A DNA stretch of 64,000 bases, from contig NZ_QJRJ01000074.1 of the NCBI RefSeq assembly GCF_003254625.1, forward strand, positions 1-64,000, given 5' to 3'. Shown piece after piece: positions 8,506-15,544 of this stretch (positions are counted from its first letter, which is position 1; each line of letters begins with the position of its first letter). Below the pieces are notes generated by a model. The model worked only from the letters and a program-made list of their open reading frames with translations, ran no database searches and was not told where the DNA came from. This stretch comes from Flavobacterium ginsenosidimutans. Lineage in GTDB: Bacteria > Bacteroidota > Bacteroidia > Flavobacteriales > Flavobacteriaceae. The position numbers and the translations under genes were made by a program.

Positions 8506-9201
8506 ATGAGAAAGATAACAGTTTTAGGTTTAAGCAGTTTAATGATGATAGCGAGTTTTTTTACAAGCTGTGATTCAGTAAAAAATGCAAATAATACACA
8601 AAAAGGAGCCGGAATTGGAGCAGTTGCAGGTGGTGTGATTGGTGCAGTATTAGGAAATAACTTAGGAAAAGGTGGAAACGCTGCATTAGGAGCTGCAATT
8701 GGAGCTGCTGTAGGTGGTGGAACTGGAGCTTTAATTGGAAACAAAATGGACAAACAAGCTCGTGAAATCGACCAAGCTTTGCCTGGTGCTTCTGTAGAAA
8801 GAGTTGGAGAAGGAATTCACTTAACTTTAAATGAAAACTCAGTTCGTTTTGATACTAACAAATCAACTTTAACGTCTACTGCAAAAGCTAACTTAGATAA
8901 ATTGGTTCCAGTATTTAATGAATATGGAGATACAGATATTCAGATTTTTGGTTACACTGATAGTACAGGAAAACCAGAATATAACTTGACACTTTCTGGG
9001 CAAAGAGCAGCTTCTGTACAAGCTTATTTAGTTTCAAAAGGATTAAAAGCAAGCCGTTTCAAAACTTCAGGTTTAGGAATTGCAGATCCAATTGCAACAA
9101 ATGATACTCCAGAAGGTAGAGCTCAAAACCGTCGTGTTGAATTCTCAATTACAGCAAATGACAAAATGGTAAATGACGCTAAAGCGGAAGCTGGAAAATA
9201 A
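8506..9201 (+). CDS. OmpA-family lipoprotein with glycine zipper
   Basis: A 231-residue protein with a signal peptide and lipobox (FFTSC, C22). Residues about 34-85 are a glycine-zipper region (GAGIGAVAGGVIGAVLGNN, then GAAIGAAVGGGTGALIG), and residues about 105-215 an OmpA-type peptidoglycan-binding domain (VRFDTNKSTLT, GYTDSTGKPEYNLTLSGQRA, NRRVEF). This layout (lipid anchor, zipper, OmpA domain) is typical of YiaD-like outer-membrane lipoproteins that tether the membrane to peptidoglycan. Second gene of a two-gene operon with the preceding lipoprotein; a terminator follows at 9223-9259. Confidence 0.92.
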   Translation: MRKITVLGLSSLMMIASFFTSCDSVKNANNTQKGAGIGAVAGGVIGAVLGNNLGKGGNAALGAAIGAAVGGGTGALIGNKMDKQAREIDQALPGASVERVGEGIHLTLNENSVRFDTNKSTLTSTAKANLDKLVPVFNEYGDTDIQIFGYTDSTGKPEYNLTLSGQRAASVQAYLVSKGLKASRFKTSGLGIADPIATNDTPEGRAQNRRVEFSITANDKMVNDAKAEAGK

Positions 9202-9222
9202 TTTCAAAACAAAATAAAATAT

Positions 9223-9259
9223 AAAAAAAGCTGTTTCATAATTGAAGCAGCTTTTTTTT
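9223..9259 (+). terminator. Terminator of the OmpA operon
   Basis: AAGCTGTTTC-ATAATT-GAAGCAGCTT stem (one unpaired T) followed by eight T. Its T-run abuts the TTG of the next promoter (9258-9260). Confidence 0.85.
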
Positions 9260-9288
9260 GACATTAGAAATTAAACATTGTAAATTTG
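9258..9288 (+). promoter_or_regulatory. Promoter of the ABC ATPase gene
   Basis: TTG (9258-9260), 20-nt spacer and TAAATTTG (9281-9288). The box contains the in-frame TTG at 9286, which therefore lies upstream of transcription start and cannot be the start codon; translation begins at ATG 9307. Confidence 0.75.
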
Positions 9289-9306
9289 ACCTCTCAATTA
9301 CAACTC

Positions 9307-10257
9307 ATGCTTGACATTCAAAATATCTCTTTTACGTATACTGATAGCCCCGTTATAAAAAACATCTCTTTTTCTATTGAGAAAGGTCAGAACATTGCGA
9401 TTATTGGTGAGAGTGGCTGCGGAAAAAGTACGCTGCTTAAACTTATATACGGTCTGTATGATTTAGATGAGGGGAATATTTTTTATGGTGATAAACCTAT
9501 TTTGGGGCCAAAATTTAATTTGATTCCTGGAATGCCTTATATGAAATATCTGGCGCAGGATTTTGATTTGTCTCCGTATGAAACTGTTGCAGAGAACGTA
9601 GGTAAGTTTCTTTCGAATGGTTTTGCAAACATGAAAAAACTTCGTGTTCAGGAATTGCTGGAGATGGTAGAAATGGATCAGTTTGCTAATACCAAAACAA
9701 AATTTTTAAGTGGAGGACAGCAGCAAAGAGTTGCTTTGGTTCGAGTTTTAGCTTTAGAGCCAGAAGTAATTTTGTTAGATGAACCTTTTAGTCAGATTGA
9801 CGCTTTTAGAAAAAATGCGCTTCGCCGTAATTTATTCCGTTACTTAAAGCAAAAAGAAATTACCTGTATTATTGCAACGCACGACAGCACCGATGCTTTG
9901 TCTTTTGCAGATCAGGCGATTGTAATGAAAAATGGGGAAGTAGTCGTTAAAGACGATCCGTCAAAAATATATGAAGATCCAAAAATAAAATATGTTGCTT
10001 CATTATTTGGAGAAGTGAATGAGATTCCAACTCATTTGTTGTTGCCTTACGAAGATGAAACTCACAAAACATTGGTTTATCCGCATCAGTTTAAAATGGT
10101 TTCAGAATCGAAATTAATGGTGAAAATTAGAAGAACATATTTTAGAGGAGGTCATTATTTAATCGAGACAGTTCACAAGAGGCAATTGATTTTCTTTGAA
10201 AGTGAAATAGATCTGCCGTTGGAACAAGAAGTTTTTCTAGCATTAAATTATTTATAA
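9307..10257 (+). CDS. ABC transporter ATP-binding protein without adjacent permease
   Basis: A 316-residue cytosolic ABC ATPase starting at ATG 9307. Motifs are Walker A GESGCGKST (34-42), the Q-loop in YLAQDFDLSP, signature LSGGQQQRVAL (134-144), Walker B VILLDEP (154-160) and the switch His in ATHD (H192). Residues about 240-316 form a beta-rich C-terminal domain resembling the TOBE-like regulatory domain of PotA/ModC-type importers. No permease or binding protein lies beside it, so the transported substrate is unknown; it could serve a permease elsewhere. It has its own promoter and terminator and is monocistronic. Confidence 0.88.
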   Translation: MLDIQNISFTYTDSPVIKNISFSIEKGQNIAIIGESGCGKSTLLKLIYGLYDLDEGNIFYGDKPILGPKFNLIPGMPYMKYLAQDFDLSPYETVAENVGKFLSNGFANMKKLRVQELLEMVEMDQFANTKTKFLSGGQQQRVALVRVLALEPEVILLDEPFSQIDAFRKNALRRNLFRYLKQKEITCIIATHDSTDALSFADQAIVMKNGEVVVKDDPSKIYEDPKIKYVASLFGEVNEIPTHLLLPYEDETHKTLVYPHQFKMVSESKLMVKIRRTYFRGGHYLIETVHKRQLIFFESEIDLPLEQEVFLALNYL

Positions 10258-10260
10258 AAA

Positions 10261-10295
10261 GAAACCCGATAGTAAATTCTATCGGGTTTCTTTTT
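10261..10295. terminator. Terminator between converging genes
   Basis: GAAACCCGATAG-TAAATT-CTATCGGGTTTC with T-run on the right and A-run on the left; serves the ABC ATPase gene and the converging peptidase gene. Confidence 0.9.
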
Positions 10296-10309
10296 ATTGC
10301 TTAATGAAA

Positions 10310-12721
10310 TTAATTCTTAAGATATTTTTCTAAAAACTGATCTTGTTCCCAAAGTAAATGAAGAATGTTTTCTTTGGCAACATAACTATGCGATTCTTTT
10401 GGAAGAATAACCATTCTTGCTGGCGCTCCTAATCCTTTTAATGCTTGGAAATATCTTTCTGTTTGCAAAGTAAAAGTTCCAGGGTTATTGTCTGCTTCTC
10501 CATGAACCAACAAAATTGGAGTTTTCATTTTTTCGGCATTCATAAACGGCGACATTGTATTGTAAACTTCTGGAGCTTCCCAATAATTTCTTTGCTCAGA
10601 CTGAAATCCGAATGGAGTTAAAGTTCTGTTGTAAGCGCCACTTCTCGCAATTCCGCACGCAAAAAGATCTGAATGTGTTAATAAATTAGCTGTCATAAAT
10701 GCTCCATACGAATGTCCTCCAACAGCCACTTTTTTACGGTTAATATATCCTAAAGCATCAACTGCATCAATCGCCGCCGCAGCATTATCAACTAACTGTG
10801 AAATAAAGTTGTCGTTTGGTTCTGTAGTTCCTTCGCCAATAATTGGAAACGCAGCGTCATCTAAAACCACATATCCTTTTGTAACCCAGTAAACAAATGA
10901 TCCATAATAAGGAAATGTAAATTCATTTGAATTTTGAGTCGATTGCGAAGCACTATTTCTGTCTTTATATTCTGCTGGATAAGCCCAGATTAATAGCGGC
11001 AATTTTTCTTTTTTAGTTTTATCATAATCCGCAGGAAGGTATAAAGTTCCAGAAAGCTCCAATCCGTCTTTACGTTTGTATTTAATAACTTCTTTACTTA
11101 CGTTTTTAATGCTTTCAAAAGGATTTTTGAAATCAGTAACTTGTGTTAAGCTGTTTTGTTTTTTTATATTTCTGAAGAAGTAATTTGGATACTCACTTTT
11201 TGACTGAATCTGAACTAATATTTTTCCAGATTTAAAATCTTCAATTTCTAAAATATCCTCTTTTTTATCTTTATAAGCAGAAGTATAAATGCGTTTTGAT
11301 TTCAAAGTTTCAACATTGAATTCATCTACAAAAGGGAATTGTCCATCTTTAGTATAACCTTCGCCAATTCTGTAAAGGTTATTTTTTTCAACAGCTAAGA
11401 CATATTGATTGTAATCATTTTTTCTTGTTTCGAAAACTCCGGGGTCTGAATAAACATCTTGCGAATTTCTATCCGTAATTAATTTTGGTTGCTGACTTGG
11501 ATTTGATGGATTAATCAAAAAAGTTTTGGTGCTTCTAGTGTCATACCATTCTTCTGAAAGTACGGCTAAGTTGTCATTTCCCCAAGTGATTTCAGAGAAA
11601 CGTTGTGGTGTTTTTACTAATGAAGTCGCTTCTTTATCGAAAGGCGCATCCCAAAGGAAAACTTCGTCTCTAAAGTCAACTTTTTTAGCAGGATCTCCTT
11701 CATCTAAAGCCACAACATAAGATAATGTTGCAGGTTTGTCCTTTCTCCAGTCCATTTCTCTTTTTCCTTTACGAACTGCCATGAAACCTTTTGGCGTAAT
11801 TTCGTTTAACGGAACATCATTTACCAGTTTAATTTCTTTTCCACTTAAATTATAAACATAAGTTTTAGAAGGAAATTTGTAAAAAGGAACGATATAAGAA
11901 AATGGTTTTTGAATTGTAGTCAGCATAATATAATTGCCATCTGGAGATATTTCTTCTCCAAAATACATTGCTGCTTCTTTAAATAAAACAGCATCACCAT
12001 TTAATTTTACTTTGTATAATTCAGAAGTTATGCTGTTTTCGAAATTTGCTTCGTCATTTTTATTTTTCAGCATATCAGGATAAGTTCTGTTTTGAGATTT
12101 TTCTCCTGAAGTGTTTGAAATAATTGGTCCAGTCGGTAAATCTTTTTTAGAGTCTAAAAGTGGCTGTCTGTTTTTAGGAAGCATTTTTACTAAAATGGTT
12201 TCGTTATCTAAAAACCAATTAAACGGATTTCCAAGATTTGCATTTACTAAAGCCTCTGTAAGTTTTGTAGCTTGTGCTGTTGCTACATCTATAACCCAAA
12301 GTTCTACACCAGAATTTGTAGTGTGAGAGAATAGGATTTTTTTGTCGTTTGGAGACCAAAGAATGTTTGATATTTTTGGATTAGTAGGAAGGTCTTTCAC
12401 TTGAATTTCTTCTTTTCCACTTACTTTCCTTAATTTAAGATTGATAAGATAAGTTACCGTACTCGAAATATTAGTAACAGGATTAATTCTTAAACCGGCC
12501 AAACGAAGCTCGTCCTGATTTAAATCATCAAGCGTTTTATAAGTGTTGCGGTACATTAAGAGCATATTCTCCTTTTTTGTATCCATCGATACTGAAGGAG
12601 CTCTTTGATAATCTGCCAAATCTAAAATAGATTTAGAAGGTTTTTGATAAATTAGATTCTCTTGCGCAAAAGATAAAAAGCTTATATTTAAAAATAAAAA
12701 GAGTGTAACCTTTAATTTCAT
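10310..12721 (-). CDS. S9D-type prolyl oligopeptidase family protease (glutamyl endopeptidase-like)
   Basis: An exported 803-residue serine peptidase. Residues 1-19 are a signal peptide (MKLKVTLFLFLNISFLSFA). Residues about 90-530 carry beta-propeller-like repeats, and residues about 560-803 form the alpha/beta hydrolase domain with nucleophile S671 in GGHSYGAFMT, Asp about 744 in LVHGEAD and His 778 in LPKESHSY. The segment CGIARSGAYNRTLTPFGFQ is characteristic of subfamily S9D, the glutamyl endopeptidases that include the chloroplast enzyme CGEP, rather than of dipeptidyl peptidase IV. It probably degrades peptides in the periplasm. It is a single gene, converging with the ABC ATPase. Confidence 0.9.
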   Translation of the reverse strand: MKLKVTLFLFLNISFLSFAQENLIYQKPSKSILDLADYQRAPSVSMDTKKENMLLMYRNTYKTLDDLNQDELRLAGLRINPVTNISSTVTYLINLKLRKVSGKEEIQVKDLPTNPKISNILWSPNDKKILFSHTTNSGVELWVIDVATAQATKLTEALVNANLGNPFNWFLDNETILVKMLPKNRQPLLDSKKDLPTGPIISNTSGEKSQNRTYPDMLKNKNDEANFENSITSELYKVKLNGDAVLFKEAAMYFGEEISPDGNYIMLTTIQKPFSYIVPFYKFPSKTYVYNLSGKEIKLVNDVPLNEITPKGFMAVRKGKREMDWRKDKPATLSYVVALDEGDPAKKVDFRDEVFLWDAPFDKEATSLVKTPQRFSEITWGNDNLAVLSEEWYDTRSTKTFLINPSNPSQQPKLITDRNSQDVYSDPGVFETRKNDYNQYVLAVEKNNLYRIGEGYTKDGQFPFVDEFNVETLKSKRIYTSAYKDKKEDILEIEDFKSGKILVQIQSKSEYPNYFFRNIKKQNSLTQVTDFKNPFESIKNVSKEVIKYKRKDGLELSGTLYLPADYDKTKKEKLPLLIWAYPAEYKDRNSASQSTQNSNEFTFPYYGSFVYWVTKGYVVLDDAAFPIIGEGTTEPNDNFISQLVDNAAAAIDAVDALGYINRKKVAVGGHSYGAFMTANLLTHSDLFACGIARSGAYNRTLTPFGFQSEQRNYWEAPEVYNTMSPFMNAEKMKTPILLVHGEADNNPGTFTLQTERYFQALKGLGAPARMVILPKESHSYVAKENILHLLWEQDQFLEKYLKN

Positions 12722-12918
12722 AGTCTGAATTTTATGGGTTTGTAAATGGTATTCAAAATGTTTGTCTAAGATACTTTTGTCTTGTTACATTTTGTGCCCG
12801 ATTTTTAATTTTTTTCAGTGTTTGTGTCTGAAAACTGTCTTTTCAAGAAGTAAATGATTCTAAGTAAGTATATAATTAAAATATATTAAATTGCTAATAA
12901 CGAAAAAAATAGTATTTT

Positions 12919-12951
12919 GTATGCGTATATTTTAAAGTATGCGTAAATTTG
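12919..12951 (+). promoter_or_regulatory. fabH promoter region with a direct repeat
   Basis: TAAATTTG (12944-12951) is an exact minus-7 box 32 bp before the fabH ATG; a TTG at 12917-12919 is 24 nt upstream. The 9-mer GTATGCGTA occurs at 12919-12927 and again at 12937-12945, 18 bp apart, filling the spacer. This could be an operator. Confidence 0.5.
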
Positions 12952-12983
12952 CAATCCAATTTTTTAATAAATAATAATAGAAT

Positions 12984-13991
12984 ATGTATCATTCAAAAAT
13001 AGCTGGTTTAGGATATTATGTTCCTGCTAATGTGGTTACTAACGATGATTTGTCGAAGATAATGGATACCAATGACGAATGGATTCAGGAAAGAACCGGA
13101 ATTCAGGAGCGAAGACACATTATTCGTGGAGAAGACACCACAACTTCAATGGGAGTGAAAGCAGCTAAAATCGCAATCGAGCGTTCTGGCGTTGCCAAAG
13201 AAGATATTGATTTTGTAGTTTTTGCTACATTAAGTCCAGATTATTATTTTCCAGGACCAGGAGTTTTGGTTCAAAGAGATTTAGGTTTAAGAACAGTAGG
13301 AGCTTTAGATGTTAGAAATCAATGTTCTGGTTTTGTTTATGCTCTTTCTGTTGCAGATCAATATATTAAAACTGGAATGTATAAAAATATTTTGGTGATT
13401 GGTTCTGAAGTTCATTCAACGGGATTAGACATGACAACTCGCGGACGCGGAGTTTCTGTAATCTTTGGGGATGGAGCAGGAGCAGCAGTTTTGAGCCGTG
13501 AAGAAGATTTAACAAAAGGAATTTTATCTACGCATTTACATTCAGAAGGTGAGCATGCAGAGGAATTGGCTTTGCAAGCCCCAGGAATGGGTGCGCGTTG
13601 GGTAACAGACATTATTGCAGATAATGATCCGAATGACGAAAGTTATTATCCTTATATGAATGGACAATTTGTATTTAAAAATGCTGTAGTTCGTTTTGCA
13701 GAAGTAATCAATGAAGGATTAGAAGCGAATGGTCTGCAAGTTTCAGATATTGATATGCTGATTCCACATCAAGCAAATTTGAGAATTTCGCAATTCATTC
13801 AGAATAAATTCAAATTAACAGACGATCAGGTTCACAATAATATTCAGAAATACGGAAATACTACGGCAGCGTCTATTCCGATTGCTTTAACTGAAGCTTG
13901 GGAACAAGGAAAAATCAAATCGGGAGATACTGTAGTTTTAGCAGCTTTCGGAAGTGGATTTACTTGGGCAAGTGCTATTATTAAATGGTAA
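12984..13991 (+). CDS. fabH: 3-oxoacyl-ACP synthase III (KASIII)
   Basis: Condenses an acyl-CoA with malonyl-ACP to begin fatty-acid synthesis; in flavobacteria the primers are usually branched short-chain acyl-CoAs. The 335-residue protein has the thiolase fold with Cys-His-Asn triad: C114 in NQCSGFVYA, H262 in IPHQANLRI and N292 in KYGNTTAAS, plus FGDGAGAAVL and the terminal AAFGSGFTWAS. It stands alone, without the plsX/acpP partners seen in other bacteria; many Bacteroidota have several fabH copies. The terminator follows at 14020-14051. Confidence 0.95.
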   Translation: MYHSKIAGLGYYVPANVVTNDDLSKIMDTNDEWIQERTGIQERRHIIRGEDTTTSMGVKAAKIAIERSGVAKEDIDFVVFATLSPDYYFPGPGVLVQRDLGLRTVGALDVRNQCSGFVYALSVADQYIKTGMYKNILVIGSEVHSTGLDMTTRGRGVSVIFGDGAGAAVLSREEDLTKGILSTHLHSEGEHAEELALQAPGMGARWVTDIIADNDPNDESYYPYMNGQFVFKNAVVRFAEVINEGLEANGLQVSDIDMLIPHQANLRISQFIQNKFKLTDDQVHNNIQKYGNTTAASIPIALTEAWEQGKIKSGDTVVLAAFGSGFTWASAIIKW

Positions 13992-14019
13992 AATAATCAT
14001 CTTACATTATATTTTTTTT

Positions 14020-14051
14020 AAACCTGCTTCTTATTGGGAGCAGGTTTTTTT
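14020..14051 (+). terminator. fabH terminator
   Basis: AAACCTGCT and AGCAGGTTT arms around TCTTATTGGG, followed by a T-run. Confidence 0.85.
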
Positions 14052-14058
14052 ATACAGA

Positions 14059-14130
14059 TTTGTCAGGCTGAGCGGAGTCGAAGCCTACGTTCCAGTAGGA
14101 GTGCCCTTCGACTTCGTTCAGGGAGACAAA
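14059..14130. repeat. Palindromic repeat A, full length, left of the GIY-YIG gene
   Basis: A 72-bp imperfect palindrome starting TTTGTCAGGCTGAGCGGAGT and ending TTCGTTCAGGGAGACAAA. The arms pair through CTGAGCGGAGTCGAAG with CTTCGACTTCGTTCAG around a 26-nt centre. Same family and same length as the copy at 14635-14706. Confidence 0.9.
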
Positions 14131-14160
14131 ACTTTGAGGATTGTATGTGTTTGATTTCTA

Positions 14161-14210
14161 TTTGTCAGGCTGAGCGAAGTCGAAGCCCCATTCCAATTGG
14201 CACGCTCTTC
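14161..14210. repeat. Palindromic repeat B, truncated, left of the GIY-YIG gene
   Basis: Begins TTTGTCAGGCTGAGCGAAGT like copy A and carries the left arm and central part, but the right arm is cut after CTCTTC. It ends 56 bp before the GIY-YIG start codon. Confidence 0.85.
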
Positions 14211-14265
14211 TATTTAATGTTTTTTGGGTTAAATTTCTTACTTTTATTTTTTTTTAAAATAGAAA

Positions 14266-14592
14266 ATGATGAAAAGATATTACGTCTATATTTTGAAATG
14301 CTCTGATGGAAGTTATTACACAGGAATGACAAATGATATAAATAGAAGACTAAATGAACATAATTATGGTTTAAATAAAGAAAGCTACACATTTAATAAA
14401 AGACCTTTAGAGTTGGTATTTTGTACGGAGTTTAATGATGTCATCCAAGCTATTGCATTTGAAAAGCAAGTAAAAGGCTGGAGCAGAAAAAAGAAAGAAG
14501 CTATAATAAAAGATAAATGGGAGGATTTGAAAAAACTTTCTCAATGTTTGAATAAAACAACTCATAAAAATTTTAATAAAAAGGATGTTTAG
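14266..14592 (+). CDS. GIY-YIG nuclease family protein inside a repeat cluster
   Basis: A 108-residue single-domain nuclease of the UPF0213/YhbQ type. The GIY and YIG strands are YVY (7-...) in YYVYILKCSDGSYYTGMTN and YTG (18-20); R27/R28 in NDINRRLNEHN and E66 in AFEKQVKGW are the expected catalytic and metal-binding residues, and GWSRKKKEAII is the typical end of the domain. It stands alone, 56 bp after one truncated repeat and 43 bp before a full one, with no partner gene. The second ATG at 14269 is an equally good start. Members of this family cut DNA; its own target is not known. The repeat context suggests a role in repeat biology (see findings). Confidence 0.88.
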   Translation: MMKRYYVYILKCSDGSYYTGMTNDINRRLNEHNYGLNKESYTFNKRPLELVFCTEFNDVIQAIAFEKQVKGWSRKKKEAIIKDKWEDLKKLSQCLNKTTHKNFNKKDV

Positions 14593-14634
14593 TAGTAAAT
14601 TAGCCGTCGGTTTTGTTCAGTAGAACAGAGGCGA

Positions 14635-14706
14635 CTTGTCCGGCTGAGCGGAGTCGAAGCCCACGTTCCAATAGGAGCGCCCTTCGACTCCGCTCAGGGA
14701 GACAAA
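14635..14706. repeat. Palindromic repeat C, full length, right of the GIY-YIG gene
   Basis: A 72-bp copy with better arm pairing than copy A: CTGAGCGGAGTCGAAG pairs perfectly with CTTCGACTCCGCTCAG. Outer ends CTTGTC and GACAAAG also pair. Confidence 0.9.
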
Positions 14707-14729
14707 GATTGAACATAATTGTTTCGCAG

Positions 14730-14757
14730 TTTGTCAGGCTGAGCGTCGTCGAAGCCT
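14730..14757. repeat. Palindromic repeat D, left arm only, before cutC
   Basis: TTTGTCAGGCTGAGCGTCGT followed by CGAAGCCT; only the left arm is present, ending 17 bp before the cutC start codon. Confidence 0.8.
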
Positions 14758-14774
14758 CTTTTAATAAAATAACA

Positions 14775-15446
14775 ATGAAAAAAAATCAACTAGAGATAGC
14801 TTGTTTTAATTATGAATCGGCGTTAATTGCTCAGGCAAATGGCGCGGACAGAATTGAGTTATGTGAAAATATGAAATTGGGAGGAACAACGCCAAACTCA
14901 ATTTTAGTGGTAAAAGTCCGCGAAAGCATAGATATAAAAATGCATGTCATTATTAGGCCTCGAGGTGGTGATTTTGTTTATTCTGACGAAGAGCTTACGG
15001 AAATGAAACAAGATATCAAGCAATATAAAAAGCTAGGAGTTGACGGTTTTGTTTTCGGAATTTTAAAGGAAAACGGAAAAATAAATAAAAAGCAAAACAA
15101 AGAATTGGTACATCTAGCGCATCCGCTTTCTTGTACTTTTCACCGTGCTTTTGATGTAGTGAAAAATCCAGAAAAATCACTTGAATCTATTATTGAATGT
15201 GGTTTCAAAACAATTTTAACTTCTGGTCAAGGCGTAAATGTTGAAGAAGGAATTATCGCTTTAGAAAGGCTTCAAGAACTAGCTGGCGACAGAATAGAAA
15301 TTATGCCTGGCGGTGGTTTACGATCTTCAAACATCAAATTACTTCAGGAAAAATTAGATCTGACTTTTTATCATTCTTCAGCAATCACCGATAATTCTGA
15401 AATTGCAAATCCAGAAGAAATAAAAGAATTACGAAACTTTTTATAA
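14775..15446 (+). CDS. cutC: CutC-family copper homeostasis protein
   Basis: A 224-residue TIM-barrel protein of the CutC family. Visible are IELCENMKLGGTTPN near the N-terminus, VIIRPRGGDFVYS, VDGFVFGIL, FHRAFDVV, ILTSGQG and IMPGGGLRSSN, the usual succession of barrel strands. The family was named for copper tolerance in E. coli, but the biochemical role is unsettled. The frame stays open 162 bp upstream, yet that part is translated repeat sequence; ATG 14775 gives the family N-terminus (MKKNQLEIACFN). It has a strong terminator at 15462-15499. Confidence 0.92.
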   Translation: MKKNQLEIACFNYESALIAQANGADRIELCENMKLGGTTPNSILVVKVRESIDIKMHVIIRPRGGDFVYSDEELTEMKQDIKQYKKLGVDGFVFGILKENGKINKKQNKELVHLAHPLSCTFHRAFDVVKNPEKSLESIIECGFKTILTSGQGVNVEEGIIALERLQELAGDRIEIMPGGGLRSSNIKLLQEKLDLTFYHSSAITDNSEIANPEEIKELRNFL

Positions 15447-15461
15447 ATAGGTACTAAAACG

Positions 15462-15499
15462 AAAAAAGTCTGGAGATGGCAACCTCCAGACTTTTTTTT
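15462..15499. terminator. Terminator between converging cutC and receptor genes
   Basis: AAAAGTCTGGAG-ATGGCAAC-CTCCAGACTTTT, with A and T runs on both sides. Confidence 0.9.
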
Positions 15500-15544
15500 A
15501 CAAGAAATATTCAAAAATTATTTAAAAAATCTTCTCAGACAAGA

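Noticed and set aside
9286..9306. TTG 9286 as the start of the ABC ATPase.
   Set aside because: It lies inside the TAAATTTG promoter box, upstream of the expected transcription start; ATG 9307 fits the family.
14034..14265. Open plus-strand frames over the palindromic repeats left of the GIY-YIG gene.
   Set aside because: They translate the repeats (AERSRS-like peptides), which recur in the 5' extension of the cutC frame; this is repeat sequence, not a gene.
14613..14774. A longer N-terminus for CutC.
   Set aside because: The 54 extra residues are translated repeat DNA and are not part of the family; ATG 14775 gives the proper start.
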